Of a stretch of DNA of 64,000 nucleotides, positions 25,049 through 34,068 are shown piece by piece (positions within the stretch are counted from its first letter, which is position 1; the number at the start of each line of letters is the position of its first letter). The notes beneath the pieces are model-generated. The model saw only the letters and a program-made list of their open reading frames with translations, did not search any database and had not been told where the DNA came from. A program made the position numbers and the translations under genes. Source of the stretch: Spongiibacter thalassae (lineage in GTDB: Bacteria > Pseudomonadota > Gammaproteobacteria > Pseudomonadales > Spongiibacteraceae); the NCBI RefSeq assembly GCF_012272835.1, contig NZ_JAAWWK010000004.1, positions 399,930 to 463,929 on the forward strand, given 5' to 3'.

Positions 25049-26473
25049 ATGATAACCGCCTGGAGTTTTATTGCGTTCCTGTCAGTGTTTGTGCTGATCG
25101 GGCTGTCGTCACTGTTCAAAAACCAGCATCACAGCCAGGACTACTATCTCGCCAGCAGCAGCGTAAAGCCCTGGTTGGTGGGGCTGTCAGCGGTGGCCAC
25201 CAATAACAGCGGTTATATGTTTATCGGCGTGATTGGCTACACCTATACGGTGGGTTTGTCGGCGTTCTGGGTGATGTTCGGCTGGATCAGCGGCGACTTT
25301 ATCGCCTCTCATTTTGTTCATCGCAAACTGCGCAATATGACTGAAAAGCGCGACGAGGTGAGCTACCTCGGGGTGCTTGCCAATTGGGGTGGCAAACCCA
25401 TGGTGCGCTACCAGCGACTGGCGGCATTGATCTGCCTCACCCTGCTTATGGCCTATGCCGCGGCGCAGTTGTTGGCCGGGAGCAAGGCTCTGCATGTGTT
25501 GTTCGACTGGCCGCTGTGGGCGGGTGCAGTGACCGGTGCGATCCTGGTGGCGCTGTATTGCCTGGCCGGCGGAATCCGCGCATCGATCTGGACCGATGCC
25601 GCACAGTCCATTGTGATGATTACCGCGATGGGGGTGTTGCTCTGGGTAGCGGTCGATGGCCTCGGTGGTGCATCTGCGACGCTGCAACAGCTCCACGACG
25701 TCCCCCGTTTTATGAACTGGTTTCCCGATGATCTCGCCTTTCCCGGCGTTGCCGGCGCCCTGCTCTTTGCTCTCGGTTGGCTGTTTGCCGGTATGTCGGT
25801 GGTGGGGCAGCCCCATGTGATGGTGCGGTTTATGACGCTCTCCGATGGCGGCGATATGAATCGAGCGCGCACCTGGTACTACCTATGGTTTACCGCGTTT
25901 TATCTTATGGCCACGGCGGTGGGTCTACTGTCGCGGCTGTATATTCCGGAAGCCGGTAGCTTTGACGCCGAATTGGCGTTGCCGACCATGGCCCAACAGC
26001 TACTGCCACCGGTATTGGTAGGCCTCGTACTGGCCGGGATCTTTGCGGCAACCCTGTCCACGGCGGACTCGTTGATTCTGAGCTCCTCCGCAGCGTTTAC
26101 CCACGACCTGTTGCCCCACAACATTGAAAAACCTCTGCTTATTAAAGCCTCGACGCTGGTTGTTACCCTGCTGTCATTGGCCTGGGCCCTGTTCAGCGCC
26201 CAGAGTGTGTTCGCCATGGTAGTTATGGCCTGGTCGGGATTAGCCAGTGCCTTTGTGCCCATGCTACTGGTGCTGATTTTTGGCGGGCGGCCCTCTCAGA
26301 CAACCGCCATTGCAATGAGCTGTGCGGGAATACTGACTGCCCTGTTGTGGCGGTACTTCGACCTGCACAATATGGTCTATGAAGGGCTGCCGGGTATTGT
26401 TGTCGGGGTACTGGTTTATCTTGTGGCGAATAGTGTGAGTGGTAAGCGGCAGAGCAAGGCTGGAGTAGCCTAA
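25049..26473 (+). CDS. Sodium/solute symporter (SSS family)
   Basis: 474 residues, about 13 membrane helices. The sodium-site signatures GLSAVATNNSGYMFIG near the N-terminus and AGIFAATLSTADSLILSSS in the middle place it in the SSS family near PutP/proline-type carriers. GGAG precedes the ATG. Position 36 bases after the TPR gene and in line with ect genes suggests uptake of a compatible solute (proline, ectoine or betaine). The substrate cannot be read from sequence. The transcript ends in a REP-like region. Confidence 0.88.
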   Translation: MITAWSFIAFLSVFVLIGLSSLFKNQHHSQDYYLASSSVKPWLVGLSAVATNNSGYMFIGVIGYTYTVGLSAFWVMFGWISGDFIASHFVHRKLRNMTEKRDEVSYLGVLANWGGKPMVRYQRLAALICLTLLMAYAAAQLLAGSKALHVLFDWPLWAGAVTGAILVALYCLAGGIRASIWTDAAQSIVMITAMGVLLWVAVDGLGGASATLQQLHDVPRFMNWFPDDLAFPGVAGALLFALGWLFAGMSVVGQPHVMVRFMTLSDGGDMNRARTWYYLWFTAFYLMATAVGLLSRLYIPEAGSFDAELALPTMAQQLLPPVLVGLVLAGIFAATLSTADSLILSSSAAFTHDLLPHNIEKPLLIKASTLVVTLLSLAWALFSAQSVFAMVVMAWSGLASAFVPMLLVLIFGGRPSQTTAIAMSCAGILTALLWRYFDLHNMVYEGLPGIVVGVLVYLVANSVSGKRQSKAGVA

Positions 26474-26536
26474 GGCAGGTTTCTGCCGCGTAAATCTCCA
26501 CCCCCTATAGCAGGGTCGGTGGCTCGCTGGGCGATT

Positions 26537-26722
26537 TTCGCGGGCGGGGCCCGCTCCCACAAATGCCGTCGCTACTCCTACAGTTGATCCACCCCTCTGC
26601 AAGCGCGGGCCCTGCCCGCGAATAGCGCTGGAATATCAGTTCACTGCCGGCGCCTGGGGATCATACGACTAGCTCTGCTCCTGTGGGAGCGGGCCTTGCC
26701 CGCGAATAGCACTGAAATATCA
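26537..26722. repeat. REP-like palindromic repeat cluster, locus 1
   Basis: Three related copies: one inverted at 26537-26560 (TTCGCGGGC...CCGCTCCCAC), one truncated at 26603-26639 (GCGGGCCCTGCCCGCGAATAGCGCTGGAATATCAG in form) and one forward at 26681-26722 (CTGTGGGAGCGGGCC... CCGCGAATAG). The core GTGGGAGCGGGCxTGCCCGCGAA is the Pseudomonas-type REP sequence. The last copy touches the stop of the minus-strand TauE-family gene, so it could also serve as a 3' end for it. Confidence 0.8.
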
Positions 26723-27493
26723 GCTAATCGCCCCAATCAGTCCAATCACACTTATCACCAGTAACACCGAGCCCATTACTCGAAAGAACACCGGGGTTTC
26801 CGCCTTCAGCATATGCTCGTGTACCCGCAAGCCAATGACATGTCCGACAGCGGCACAGGGTAGCAACCACAGATGGTGCTCCAGTTGGAGATCGACACCA
26901 ACCCAGATAAAGGCGGCCATTTTGATAGTGACCAGAATAAACCACAGGGCAAACAGGGTGTCGCGCAGCTGTTCCCGAGCCACATGCTGGGCGACCACGG
27001 CAATAATCAAGGGCGCACCGATCAACGAGGTGCCGCTGATATACCCGCCCAGCATCAGGAACAGGGTATCTACCAGGCGGCTGTTGCTGCGAAAGGGGCG
27101 GTTGAAGATATAGGTCAGGGCGTAAACCGATACGATGGTGAAAATAATCCCGCTGAGCACCCCGCTGGGCAGGGTAATAAGCCCAAATACGCCCAGTAGC
27201 TTGGGCACGATCATTATCCCCAGTATCCGCCACAGATAGGGCCAGTCGACGGTGCCCTGGCCGCTTTCACCATTGCGCAATTGTTCGCGGTTGTTCATTG
27301 CGATGGTCAGTGAAGAGAAAAACAGCAAATGAACGGAGATCAGTGGCAGAAATACCAGCGGTTCATTGTGGATCAGCAGCAGAAAGGGAAGCGACAGCAC
27401 CGAGCCGCCAAAACCGAGTCCGGAGCGTACAAACCCGCTCCATACAAAGCACAGGCCGATCAGAATATATTGGTACAGATGCAGGTCAGTCAT
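26720..27493 (-). CDS. TauE/SafE family membrane protein
   Basis: 257 residues from the ATG at 27493, with about eight membrane helices and the family's repeated Gly-rich pattern (GLGFGGSVLSLPFLLL and GGYISGTSLIGAPLII, one per half). Members are proposed exporters or importers of sulfite and organic anions. Substrate is unknown. It stands alone between the symporter and the DUF2164 gene; its 3' end merges with a REP copy. Confidence 0.85.
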   Translation of the reverse strand: MTDLHLYQYILIGLCFVWSGFVRSGLGFGGSVLSLPFLLLIHNEPLVFLPLISVHLLFFSSLTIAMNNREQLRNGESGQGTVDWPYLWRILGIMIVPKLLGVFGLITLPSGVLSGIIFTIVSVYALTYIFNRPFRSNSRLVDTLFLMLGGYISGTSLIGAPLIIAVVAQHVAREQLRDTLFALWFILVTIKMAAFIWVGVDLQLEHHLWLLPCAAVGHVIGLRVHEHMLKAETPVFFRVMGSVLLVISVIGLIGAIS

Positions 27494-27680
27494 GGGGCCG
27501 AAGGGGTCGCGACAAAGGCCGCATTCTACGCGGGCACTTGGCGGAATAACAGTTGATGGGCCAATGAAAGGCGCTGCGCCTGCGGTCATTTACTGCTAGG
27601 CTGGAAGGGTCTGCCGATCAGGTTCTTGAGAACCCATCTATATGTCGATAGGGGTGAAGCTCACCCAAAGGAGAGATCCC

Positions 27681-27932
27681 ATGACTGTTATGCAATTTTC
27701 CCGGCAAGAACGCGACACCATGGCGGCGACACTCCAGCGCTATTTCTCAGAAGAACTCGATCAGGATCTCGGGCAATTCGAGGCTGAATTTTTACTGGAT
27801 TTTATTTCGACAGAAATTGGCGCTTATTTTTACAATCGCGGCCTCTACGATGCCCAGGCCATTCTCCAGCGCCGCCTCGATGAACTCGGTGACGCAATTC
27901 TCGAACTGGAGCAGTCACCGGGAGCCGGTTAG
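27681..27932 (+). CDS. DUF2164 family protein
   Basis: 83 residues from the ATG at 27681, with GGAGAG upstream; a second Met three codons later (MQFSRQERDTM) is possible. The conserved pattern is FISTEIGAYFYNRGLYDAQ followed by LDELGDAILELEQ, typical of DUF2164. Cytosolic, helical, function unknown. Its stop overlaps the convergent EAL protein's stop by 4 bases. Confidence 0.85.
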   Translation: MTVMQFSRQERDTMAATLQRYFSEELDQDLGQFEAEFLLDFISTEIGAYFYNRGLYDAQAILQRRLDELGDAILELEQSPGAG

Positions 27933-29764
27933 CGTGCTGCCCCGGCGGTTTTAGGGTAGCCGGAATACTGGCAGTAAAAAGCCATGGCGGGTATGGGTTT
28001 CGCAATGTAGTAGCCCTGGGCGCTATCGCAGTGCCAGCCGTTCAGCTTATCCAGTTGATTAACCGTCTCAATGCCTTCGGCTACCACTGTAAGCCCCATC
28101 CCCTGAGCCATGTCTATCATGGTTTTAACCAGTCTTGCGGCCTTCTCGTCGCTCAAAATATTGTTGATAAAACTGCGGTCGATTTTCAGAGTGTCGATAT
28201 CAAGCTCGGCGAGATAGCTGAGCGAGGAGTAGCCGGTGCCGAAATCGTCAAGGGCGATTTGGATACCCATCTCCGAGAGCTCTGCGAGCTTCTTGCGTAC
28301 TACTGTAGTGTCGAGCATCACCACGCTTTCGGTGATTTCCAGCTCAAGGTGGCGCCCCGGCGGCAGTGTTGGCATTCGCTTGCGGAATTCATCGACGAAA
28401 TTTTCCTCTGCAAACTGCACCACCGACACATTGATCGCCAGCGAAAAATAGTCGGAGCCGGGCAAATGCATCAGGAAATCGGCGGCCTGTTCGATGACCC
28501 AGTTACCAATTTCAATAATCAAGCCGGTTTTTTCCGCAAGGGGAATGAATTCAACCGGGCTGACCTCTCCAAAAACAGGGCTATGCCAGCGCAACAAGCC
28601 TTCGGCGCCGTTCACCTTGCCGGTCTTTATATCGACCTTGGCCTGGAGGTGGAGGGCCAGCTCGCCGTTTTGCCGGGCCTGGGCCAGGCCCGCGCGCAGG
28701 CGAATTTCCCGCTCGGCCTGCTGCATTAATACCGGGTGGTAGCTCACCAGGCTGCCGTGGGCATCGCTGCTGGCGGCCGCCAATTGGGCGCGGCGCACTG
28801 TGGCCTTGCCGTCGCTGTATTTGCCGTCATCGCTCGCGGTGCCAAGGCTTATGTCGAGGAGAATATCGTGGCCGTTCCATTGCAGGTTGCGGCTGCTATG
28901 GCTGAGCAGCCGGGAGGCGATGCGCTCCGGAGCAAACCGCGCCAACATGCCAAACTCAGCATCGGACAGCCTGCCGATAATGGCATTACCAGGCAGGGCG
29001 TCCTGCAGAAGTTCGCTCAGGTGTTTGAGCACGGCGTCGCCGGCGGAGTCGCCGAGGGTATTGCAGATAGCGGTGTAATTTCTGACTTGGCAGACCAACA
29101 CGCTGTCGCCGGGTACCAGAGAGCGCTGTAGCTCGCGAAAAAATGTGCGACGCGTCATCAATGAAGTCACAGGGTCGCGATTTAGCTGGGCAAGAAAGTC
29201 CTCGGCGTCGCGTTTGGCCAGATAGAGAATATACAGCGCGCCCGAGCCCAGAATAACGCCGCTCACCAGAGACTGCCATTCAATGTGCTCAGTGTAGAGC
29301 AGGCCGATAAGAGATGGCAGAGCAAGGGCTACGACATTTGCGCTGAACAGTGAATATATACGACTGAGCAAATGCCGTGAGCCCAGAATAACGACAAACA
29401 GCAGTTGTTGTATGAAAAGCTGCTGCCACACCCCCAGATAATCCTCGAACATCAGCGTGAGCGAGCCCCACGTCAGGTGGGTGCTGATACTCAACACGCT
29501 GTAAATTCGTAACCAGAAGCGCAGGTGGGCGATTTTACCGTAGCGAATATAAAGGCGTGCGCAGAGGGTGAGCAGGCACTGAAACAAGGTCATCGTGGCT
29601 AGCCAGCTTAGCAGCCATTGGCCGGGCACCTCGCCCCAAAGTAGCAGTGTGAGCACTGCAGCACCCAGGCAACTGAAGAGGTGGATATTACGGGCATCAC
29701 TAAACAGGCGAACGCCCGCCTCGGTAGAATGATACTCCTTAATAAAGGCTCGCAATGACGCCAT
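27929..29764 (-). CDS. Membrane GGDEF/EAL protein with degenerate GGDEF
   Basis: 611 residues: about six membrane helices (28-185), a GGDEF-like domain (about 195-345) in which the signature is SDAEF (267-271) instead of GGDEF, and an EAL domain (from about 360) with EGLLRW (388), DDFGTGYSSLSYL, LKIDRSFI and VVAEGIET. The cyclase site is therefore likely inactive, while the EAL catalytic residues look intact, suggesting a c-di-GMP phosphodiesterase perhaps regulated by GTP. It overlaps the convergent DUF2164 gene by 4 bases. Confidence 0.9.
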   Translation of the reverse strand: MASLRAFIKEYHSTEAGVRLFSDARNIHLFSCLGAAVLTLLLWGEVPGQWLLSWLATMTLFQCLLTLCARLYIRYGKIAHLRFWLRIYSVLSISTHLTWGSLTLMFEDYLGVWQQLFIQQLLFVVILGSRHLLSRIYSLFSANVVALALPSLIGLLYTEHIEWQSLVSGVILGSGALYILYLAKRDAEDFLAQLNRDPVTSLMTRRTFFRELQRSLVPGDSVLVCQVRNYTAICNTLGDSAGDAVLKHLSELLQDALPGNAIIGRLSDAEFGMLARFAPERIASRLLSHSSRNLQWNGHDILLDISLGTASDDGKYSDGKATVRRAQLAAASSDAHGSLVSYHPVLMQQAEREIRLRAGLAQARQNGELALHLQAKVDIKTGKVNGAEGLLRWHSPVFGEVSPVEFIPLAEKTGLIIEIGNWVIEQAADFLMHLPGSDYFSLAINVSVVQFAEENFVDEFRKRMPTLPPGRHLELEITESVVMLDTTVVRKKLAELSEMGIQIALDDFGTGYSSLSYLAELDIDTLKIDRSFINNILSDEKAARLVKTMIDMAQGMGLTVVAEGIETVNQLDKLNGWHCDSAQGYYIAKPIPAMAFYCQYSGYPKTAGAAR

Positions 29765-30011
29765 TACATTGTGTTCCTTTCGCGGTGCTGGCTGAAGCGA
29801 CCGGGTTTGTTGGGATGACGGTTCACGGCCCTGCCAATGGGCGGTTTCCTTGCACCTGGAAATTCGACAGATCAGCCGCCAATGGTATGTTATCTTGCTT
29901 AATCCCGAGCGATGTTAATATACGCAATTATACGCCGGGGAGCATATGTGTACCTGAGGTGCGAAGTTGGTGCACATTGCCATCTATTTACTACTGTTCA
30001 AGGTTTTACTT

Positions 30012-30677
30012 ATGCACGTTACCCAAGCGATCAAAAATCGTCGCTCGATTCGGGGCTTCAAGCCCGATGCGATACCGGAAGCCACCCTGCGGGAAATTCT
30101 CGACACGGCCCGGCATGCTCCCTCCAACTGCAACACTCAGCCATGGCACTTTACTGTGGTGTCGGGTGAGGCCCGCGCTCGTTTGCAGGAAGCGATTATG
30201 GCCGAAATACTCTCCGGCAAGGCGCCGTCGCCGGCATTTCCCCCCGGTGATGTGGGACTTACCGGTGTCTACAAAGAGCGTCAGTACGACTGCGCCATGA
30301 CCTATTATGGCACCATGGGTATCGAGCGCCATGAAAAGGACAAGCGTCAGGCGCTGATGCTGAAAAACTGGGAGTTTTTCGGTGCCCCCCACGTGGGCTT
30401 TCTGTCGATGCCGGTGAGCATGGGGCCGGTAAATGGGGTGGATATCGGTATCTATCTGCAGACCTTGATGCTGCTATTGGTTGAGCACGGCATGGCGAGC
30501 ATTCCCCAGGGAGCGCTGGCGTTCTATCCGGACGAAGTGTTGAAAATCGCCAACCTCCCTGAGGGTCACGGCATTATTTGCGGCCTGTCCTTTGGCTATG
30601 AGCAGGAAGGTGAGCAAATTAATAAAGTGGTTATGGACCGCGCGCCACTGGAAGATACCGTCACGCTGATTTCCTGA
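30012..30677 (+). CDS. Nitroreductase family protein
   Basis: 221 residues from the ATG at 30012. FMN-binding is indicated by IKNRRSIRGFKPDAIPE and APSNCNTQPWHF, with GIICGLSFGYE near the C-terminus. These FMN-dependent enzymes reduce nitro groups or quinones with NAD(P)H; the physiological substrate is unknown. It is monocistronic, with about 250 bases without genes upstream, in which I see no convincing promoter. Confidence 0.9.
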   Translation: MHVTQAIKNRRSIRGFKPDAIPEATLREILDTARHAPSNCNTQPWHFTVVSGEARARLQEAIMAEILSGKAPSPAFPPGDVGLTGVYKERQYDCAMTYYGTMGIERHEKDKRQALMLKNWEFFGAPHVGFLSMPVSMGPVNGVDIGIYLQTLMLLLVEHGMASIPQGALAFYPDEVLKIANLPEGHGIICGLSFGYEQEGEQINKVVMDRAPLEDTVTLIS

Positions 30678-30733
30678 GGCTCGATCTCCCGATAGTTGCT
30701 TGCCGGTCACGTGATCCGCTGACAAGCCAGCTA

Positions 30734-31135
30734 CTATCCGGCGCTGGTGTCAGCCCCTTTGGGGTTGGCACCATAGGCATTCTCGCCGGGCTGGCTGTCA
30801 AACAGCGTCATGACCAGCAGTATGAATGGCCCGATAGGGGCAATCACTAACAGCAATAACCACCAGGGCGAACGCCCGGTATCCTGCAATCGCCGCGCAG
30901 CCATGACCAGCGCCGGTAGCAGGCTGGCAACAAAATACATGCTGCCCAACAAGCCTATTCCCCGTTGAAAATTCATTGTGCCGAACACTGTGTCAATCAG
31001 GTTGGCGGCCATGCTGACAAGTATATGAAACAGAATGAAGTACCAGTATTCCCGGCGTGGTGCGCGGCCGCAGAAATTGCCGTAGCGCTGCCAGGCAGCG
31101 AGGTAGTAGTTGAGGGGATGTTCGTCTGTTGCCAT
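30734..31135 (-). CDS. DUF805 membrane protein
   Basis: 133 residues from the ATG at 31135. Four hydrophobic segments and the DUF805 pattern: YLAAWQRYGNFCGRAPRREYWYF at the start and ARRLQDTGRSPWWLLL later. Function unknown; family members are small inner-membrane proteins. Its gene-less upstream side is the parE repeat region. Confidence 0.88.
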   Translation of the reverse strand: MATDEHPLNYYLAAWQRYGNFCGRAPRREYWYFILFHILVSMAANLIDTVFGTMNFQRGIGLLGSMYFVASLLPALVMAARRLQDTGRSPWWLLLLVIAPIGPFILLVMTLFDSQPGENAYGANPKGADTSAG

Positions 31136-31190
31136 CACTTTTCCTATGCAGTTTTCGGCTAATTCTGGTCCATTAATTATGATTACGGAA

Positions 31191-31455
31191 GGCTTCGCGT
31201 GCAGGGCACGCTCCCACAGGGGGGTGGTTCAGGCCTGAAGGAGGGAGACCACTTCGCGAAATGCTGCATGGTGGGAAAGATGCGGAGGGCTCCGCGTGCG
31301 GGGCACACTCCCACAGGGGGGTGGTTCAGGCCTGCAGGAGCGAGGCCACTTCGCGAAATGCTGCATGGTGGGAAAGATGCGGAGGGCTCCGCGTGCGGGG
31401 CACACTCCCACAGGAGGTGGTGCGGATCTGTGGGAGCGAGGCTACCTCGCGAACA
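31191..31455. repeat. 97-bp tandem repeat built of REP pairs
   Basis: Two full 97-base units (31191-31287 and 31288-31384, about 6 mismatches between them) and a third partial unit (from 31385) that diverges after its first 30 bases. Each unit carries two inverted REP-like cores, CACxCTCCCACAG and CTGxxGGAGxGAGxCxACxTCGCGAA, so it is a BIME-type arrangement. This fills most of the 325-base gene-free gap between the DUF805 gene and the 3' end of parE. Confidence 0.88.
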
Positions 31456-31460
31456 GAGGG

Positions 31461-33350
31461 TTACATCAATACGTCGGCTTCATCACCATTGCGCTCCAGC
31501 CATTCCTTGCGGTCGGCGGCGCGTTTTTTTCCGAGCAGCATATCCATCAGTTCGTCGGTGTTGTCCTGATCTTCAATGCTCAGGCGCACTAATCGACGGG
31601 TGTCGGGGTCCATAACGGTTTCACGCAGTTGCAGGGGGTTCATTTCACCGAGGCCCTTGAAGCGGGTCACGGACACTTTACCCTTGATTTTCTCGGCTTC
31701 AATGCGGTCGATAATGCCCTGCTTCTCGCCGTTGTCGAGGGCGTAGTACACCTCTTTTCCGATATCGATACGATACAGCGGCGGCATGGCGATAAATACG
31801 TGGCCCTGCTCGACCATTGCGCGGAAGTGGCGCAAAAACAGCGCGCACAGCAAGGTGGCGATATGGGCACCGTCGGAGTCGGCGTCGGCGAGGATGCATA
31901 TCTTGCCGTAGCGCAGCCCGCTCAGGTCGCTGGAGTCGGGGTCGACCCCAAGGGCAACGGAGATGTCGTGGACCTCCTGGGAGCCGAGGATTTGCTGTGA
32001 GTCCACCTCCCAGGTATTCAGGATTTTCCCCCGTAGCGGCAGAATGGCCTGAAACTGGCGGTCCCGTGCCTGTTTGGCTGAGCCGCCCGCCGAGTCGCCC
32101 TCTACCAGAAACAGCTCTGAGCGCTCGCTTTCAACTCCGGAGCAGTCTGCCAGTTTGCCAGGCAGTGCCGGGCCGGCGCTGACTTTCTTGCGCACCACCT
32201 TTTTGGCCTTGCGCAATCGGCTCTGGGCGTTGTTGATACACAGCTCAGCGAGCTTCTCGGCTTCTTCGGTGTGCTGGTTCAGCCACAGGCTGAAGGCGTC
32301 CTTGGCGACGCCGGAGACAAACACCGAGGCTTCCCGCGAACTGAGCCGTTCCTTGGTTTGGCCGGAAAACTGGGGGTCGGCGAGTTTCGACGACAACACG
32401 TAGCTGCACTTGTCCCAGATGTCGTCGGGGGTGAGCTTTACGCCGCGGGGAATCAGGTTGCGAAATTCGCAAAATTCACGCATGGCGTCGAGCAGGCCGC
32501 TGCGCAGCCCGTTGACGTGGGTGCCGCCCTGGGCGGTAGGAATCAGGTTGACGTAGGATTCGGTAATCAGCTCGCCGCCCTCGGGCAGCCATTGCACAGC
32601 CCAATCCACGCCTTCATTATTGCCGGAAAAGTGGCCGATAAAGGGCTGCGGAGGCAGGGTTTCGTAGTCGCGGGTATTGCTGGACAGGTAGTCTGACAGA
32701 CCGTCTTCGTAATACCACTCCTCACTTTCTTCGCCGGTTTCGTCGAGAAAGATGACCTTGAGCCCGGGACACAGTACGGCCTTGGCGCGCAGCACGTGCT
32801 TGAGGCGCCGCACCGAGAAGCGGGGGCTGTCGAAGTATTTGGCGTCGGGCCAGAAGCGCAGGTGGGTGCCGGTATTGCGCTTGCCGCAGGTGTCGATCAC
32901 TTCCAGATCAGATGCCTTGTCACCGTTGGCAAAGCGCATTTGATGCACTTGGCCGTCGCGCTTGATGGTGACCTCAAGCAGGGTGGACAGAGCGTTGACG
33001 ACCGATACCCCGACCCCGTGCAGACCGCCGGAAAACTGGTAGTTGTCGTTGGAGAATTTACCCCCGGCGTGCAGGGTCGAAAGGATCACCTCGACCCCGG
33101 GCAGGCCCATTTCCGGGTGAATATCCACCGGCATGCCGCGGCCGTTGTCCGCGCAGCTCAGTGAGTTGTCGTTGTGCAGGGTGACGGTGATTTCGCTGGC
33201 GTGCCCTGCCAGTGCTTCGTCAACACTGTTGTCGATAATTTCCTGGGCGAGATGGTTAGGCCGAGTGGTGTCGGTGTACATGCCGGGGCGTTTGCGCACC
33301 GGCTCCAGGCCCGTGAGAACTTCAATAGACTGTGAGGTGTAGTTAGACAT
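31461..33350 (-). CDS. parE: Topoisomerase IV subunit B
   Basis: 629 residues from the ATG at 33350. GHKL ATPase motifs (EIIDNSVDEALAG, DNGRGMPVDIHPEMG, GGLHGVGVSVVNALS), then the TOPRIM domain (ELFLVEGDSAGGSAKQARD, LADADSDGAHI) are clear. The enzyme decatenates daughter chromosomes with ParC, which is not in this window. The order parE-yqiA-cpdA-yqiB and divergent tolC matches Escherichia, but nudF is absent here. A tandem repeat lies immediately downstream. Confidence 0.97.
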   Translation of the reverse strand: MSNYTSQSIEVLTGLEPVRKRPGMYTDTTRPNHLAQEIIDNSVDEALAGHASEITVTLHNDNSLSCADNGRGMPVDIHPEMGLPGVEVILSTLHAGGKFSNDNYQFSGGLHGVGVSVVNALSTLLEVTIKRDGQVHQMRFANGDKASDLEVIDTCGKRNTGTHLRFWPDAKYFDSPRFSVRRLKHVLRAKAVLCPGLKVIFLDETGEESEEWYYEDGLSDYLSSNTRDYETLPPQPFIGHFSGNNEGVDWAVQWLPEGGELITESYVNLIPTAQGGTHVNGLRSGLLDAMREFCEFRNLIPRGVKLTPDDIWDKCSYVLSSKLADPQFSGQTKERLSSREASVFVSGVAKDAFSLWLNQHTEEAEKLAELCINNAQSRLRKAKKVVRKKVSAGPALPGKLADCSGVESERSELFLVEGDSAGGSAKQARDRQFQAILPLRGKILNTWEVDSQQILGSQEVHDISVALGVDPDSSDLSGLRYGKICILADADSDGAHIATLLCALFLRHFRAMVEQGHVFIAMPPLYRIDIGKEVYYALDNGEKQGIIDRIEAEKIKGKVSVTRFKGLGEMNPLQLRETVMDPDTRRLVRLSIEDQDNTDELMDMLLGKKRAADRKEWLERNGDEADVLM

Positions 33351-33480
33351 GCTTTCCCATTTTTGTTGACTGGCCCTTGTCGGCACGCGCTCAGGCGAAT
33401 CGTATTGTTGGCCGATGCGGGGTGCGACTATGGAGAGGGCGGGCTACCCGCGCCATCCTAGTTGAATTCAGGCCGTATTG

Positions 33481-34068
33481 TTAACTGTTCAGGCGCAGAA
33501 ATGCCACTACTTCGGGCAGATGTCGCTCGAATCCCTGAAAACTGTGGTCGCCGCCAGGCTCACAGAGAATCCTGCACTCCCGGTAATAATCCATGGCGTG
33601 GCGATAGTCGAGGGTCTCGTCGCCCTCCTGCACCATTACCCAGTAGCGCGAGGGGGTAATGGTCTCGGGGTGTAAGTCGCGCAGACAGTCGAGGTCATCG
33701 GGGGTGACGGTAAAGTCTACTCCGGTATAGGGGTTGCGATGTTCGCCGACGAAGGCATCGCCAAAGGTGTGGGGGCGAACCGCGGGATTGATCAATACCG
33801 CGGGAAGGTTGTAGCGCTCGCCGAAAACGGTGCAAAAAAACCCTCCCAGGGAGCTGCCAATAAGGGCGAGCTGGTTGTCTTTTTTGTTCAGCTCGGCACT
33901 GATGATTTCGTCGAGGCGCTGGTGGGCGGCCGCGGGGGTGTTGGGCATATCCGGTATCAGTACATTCAGCCCGGGTAGGTGGCGCTCAGCGTAGAGTCTG
34001 GTTTGTTGCGCTTTGTGTGATGCAGGAGATGAAAGGAAGCCATGAATATAAATTAGCGTGTTGCTCAT
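33481..34068 (-). CDS. yqiA: YqiA-family alpha/beta hydrolase (UPF0227)
   Basis: 195 residues. The alpha/beta-hydrolase pattern is YIHGFLSSPASHKAQQT at the N-terminus, nucleophile GSSLGGFF, and the catalytic histidine in GGDHSFQGFER. YqiA of E. coli is a small esterase. The start overlaps the cpdA stop by 4 bases, so it is the third gene of yqiB-cpdA-yqiA-parE; parE follows after 130 bases. Confidence 0.92.
   Translation of the reverse strand: MSNTLIYIHGFLSSPASHKAQQTRLYAERHLPGLNVLIPDMPNTPAAAHQRLDEIISAELNKKDNQLALIGSSLGGFFCTVFGERYNLPAVLINPAVRPHTFGDAFVGEHRNPYTGVDFTVTPDDLDCLRDLHPETITPSRYWVMVQEGDETLDYRHAMDYYRECRILCEPGGDHSFQGFERHLPEVVAFLRLNS

Noticed and set aside
29765..30011. Extra gene upstream of the nitroreductase
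   Set aside because: Short frames there lack a ribosome-binding site and family pattern; the gap appears non-coding.
31191..31455. Regularly spaced repeats considered as CRISPR
   Set aside because: Units are 97-base direct tandem copies without unique spacers, and no cas gene is present.
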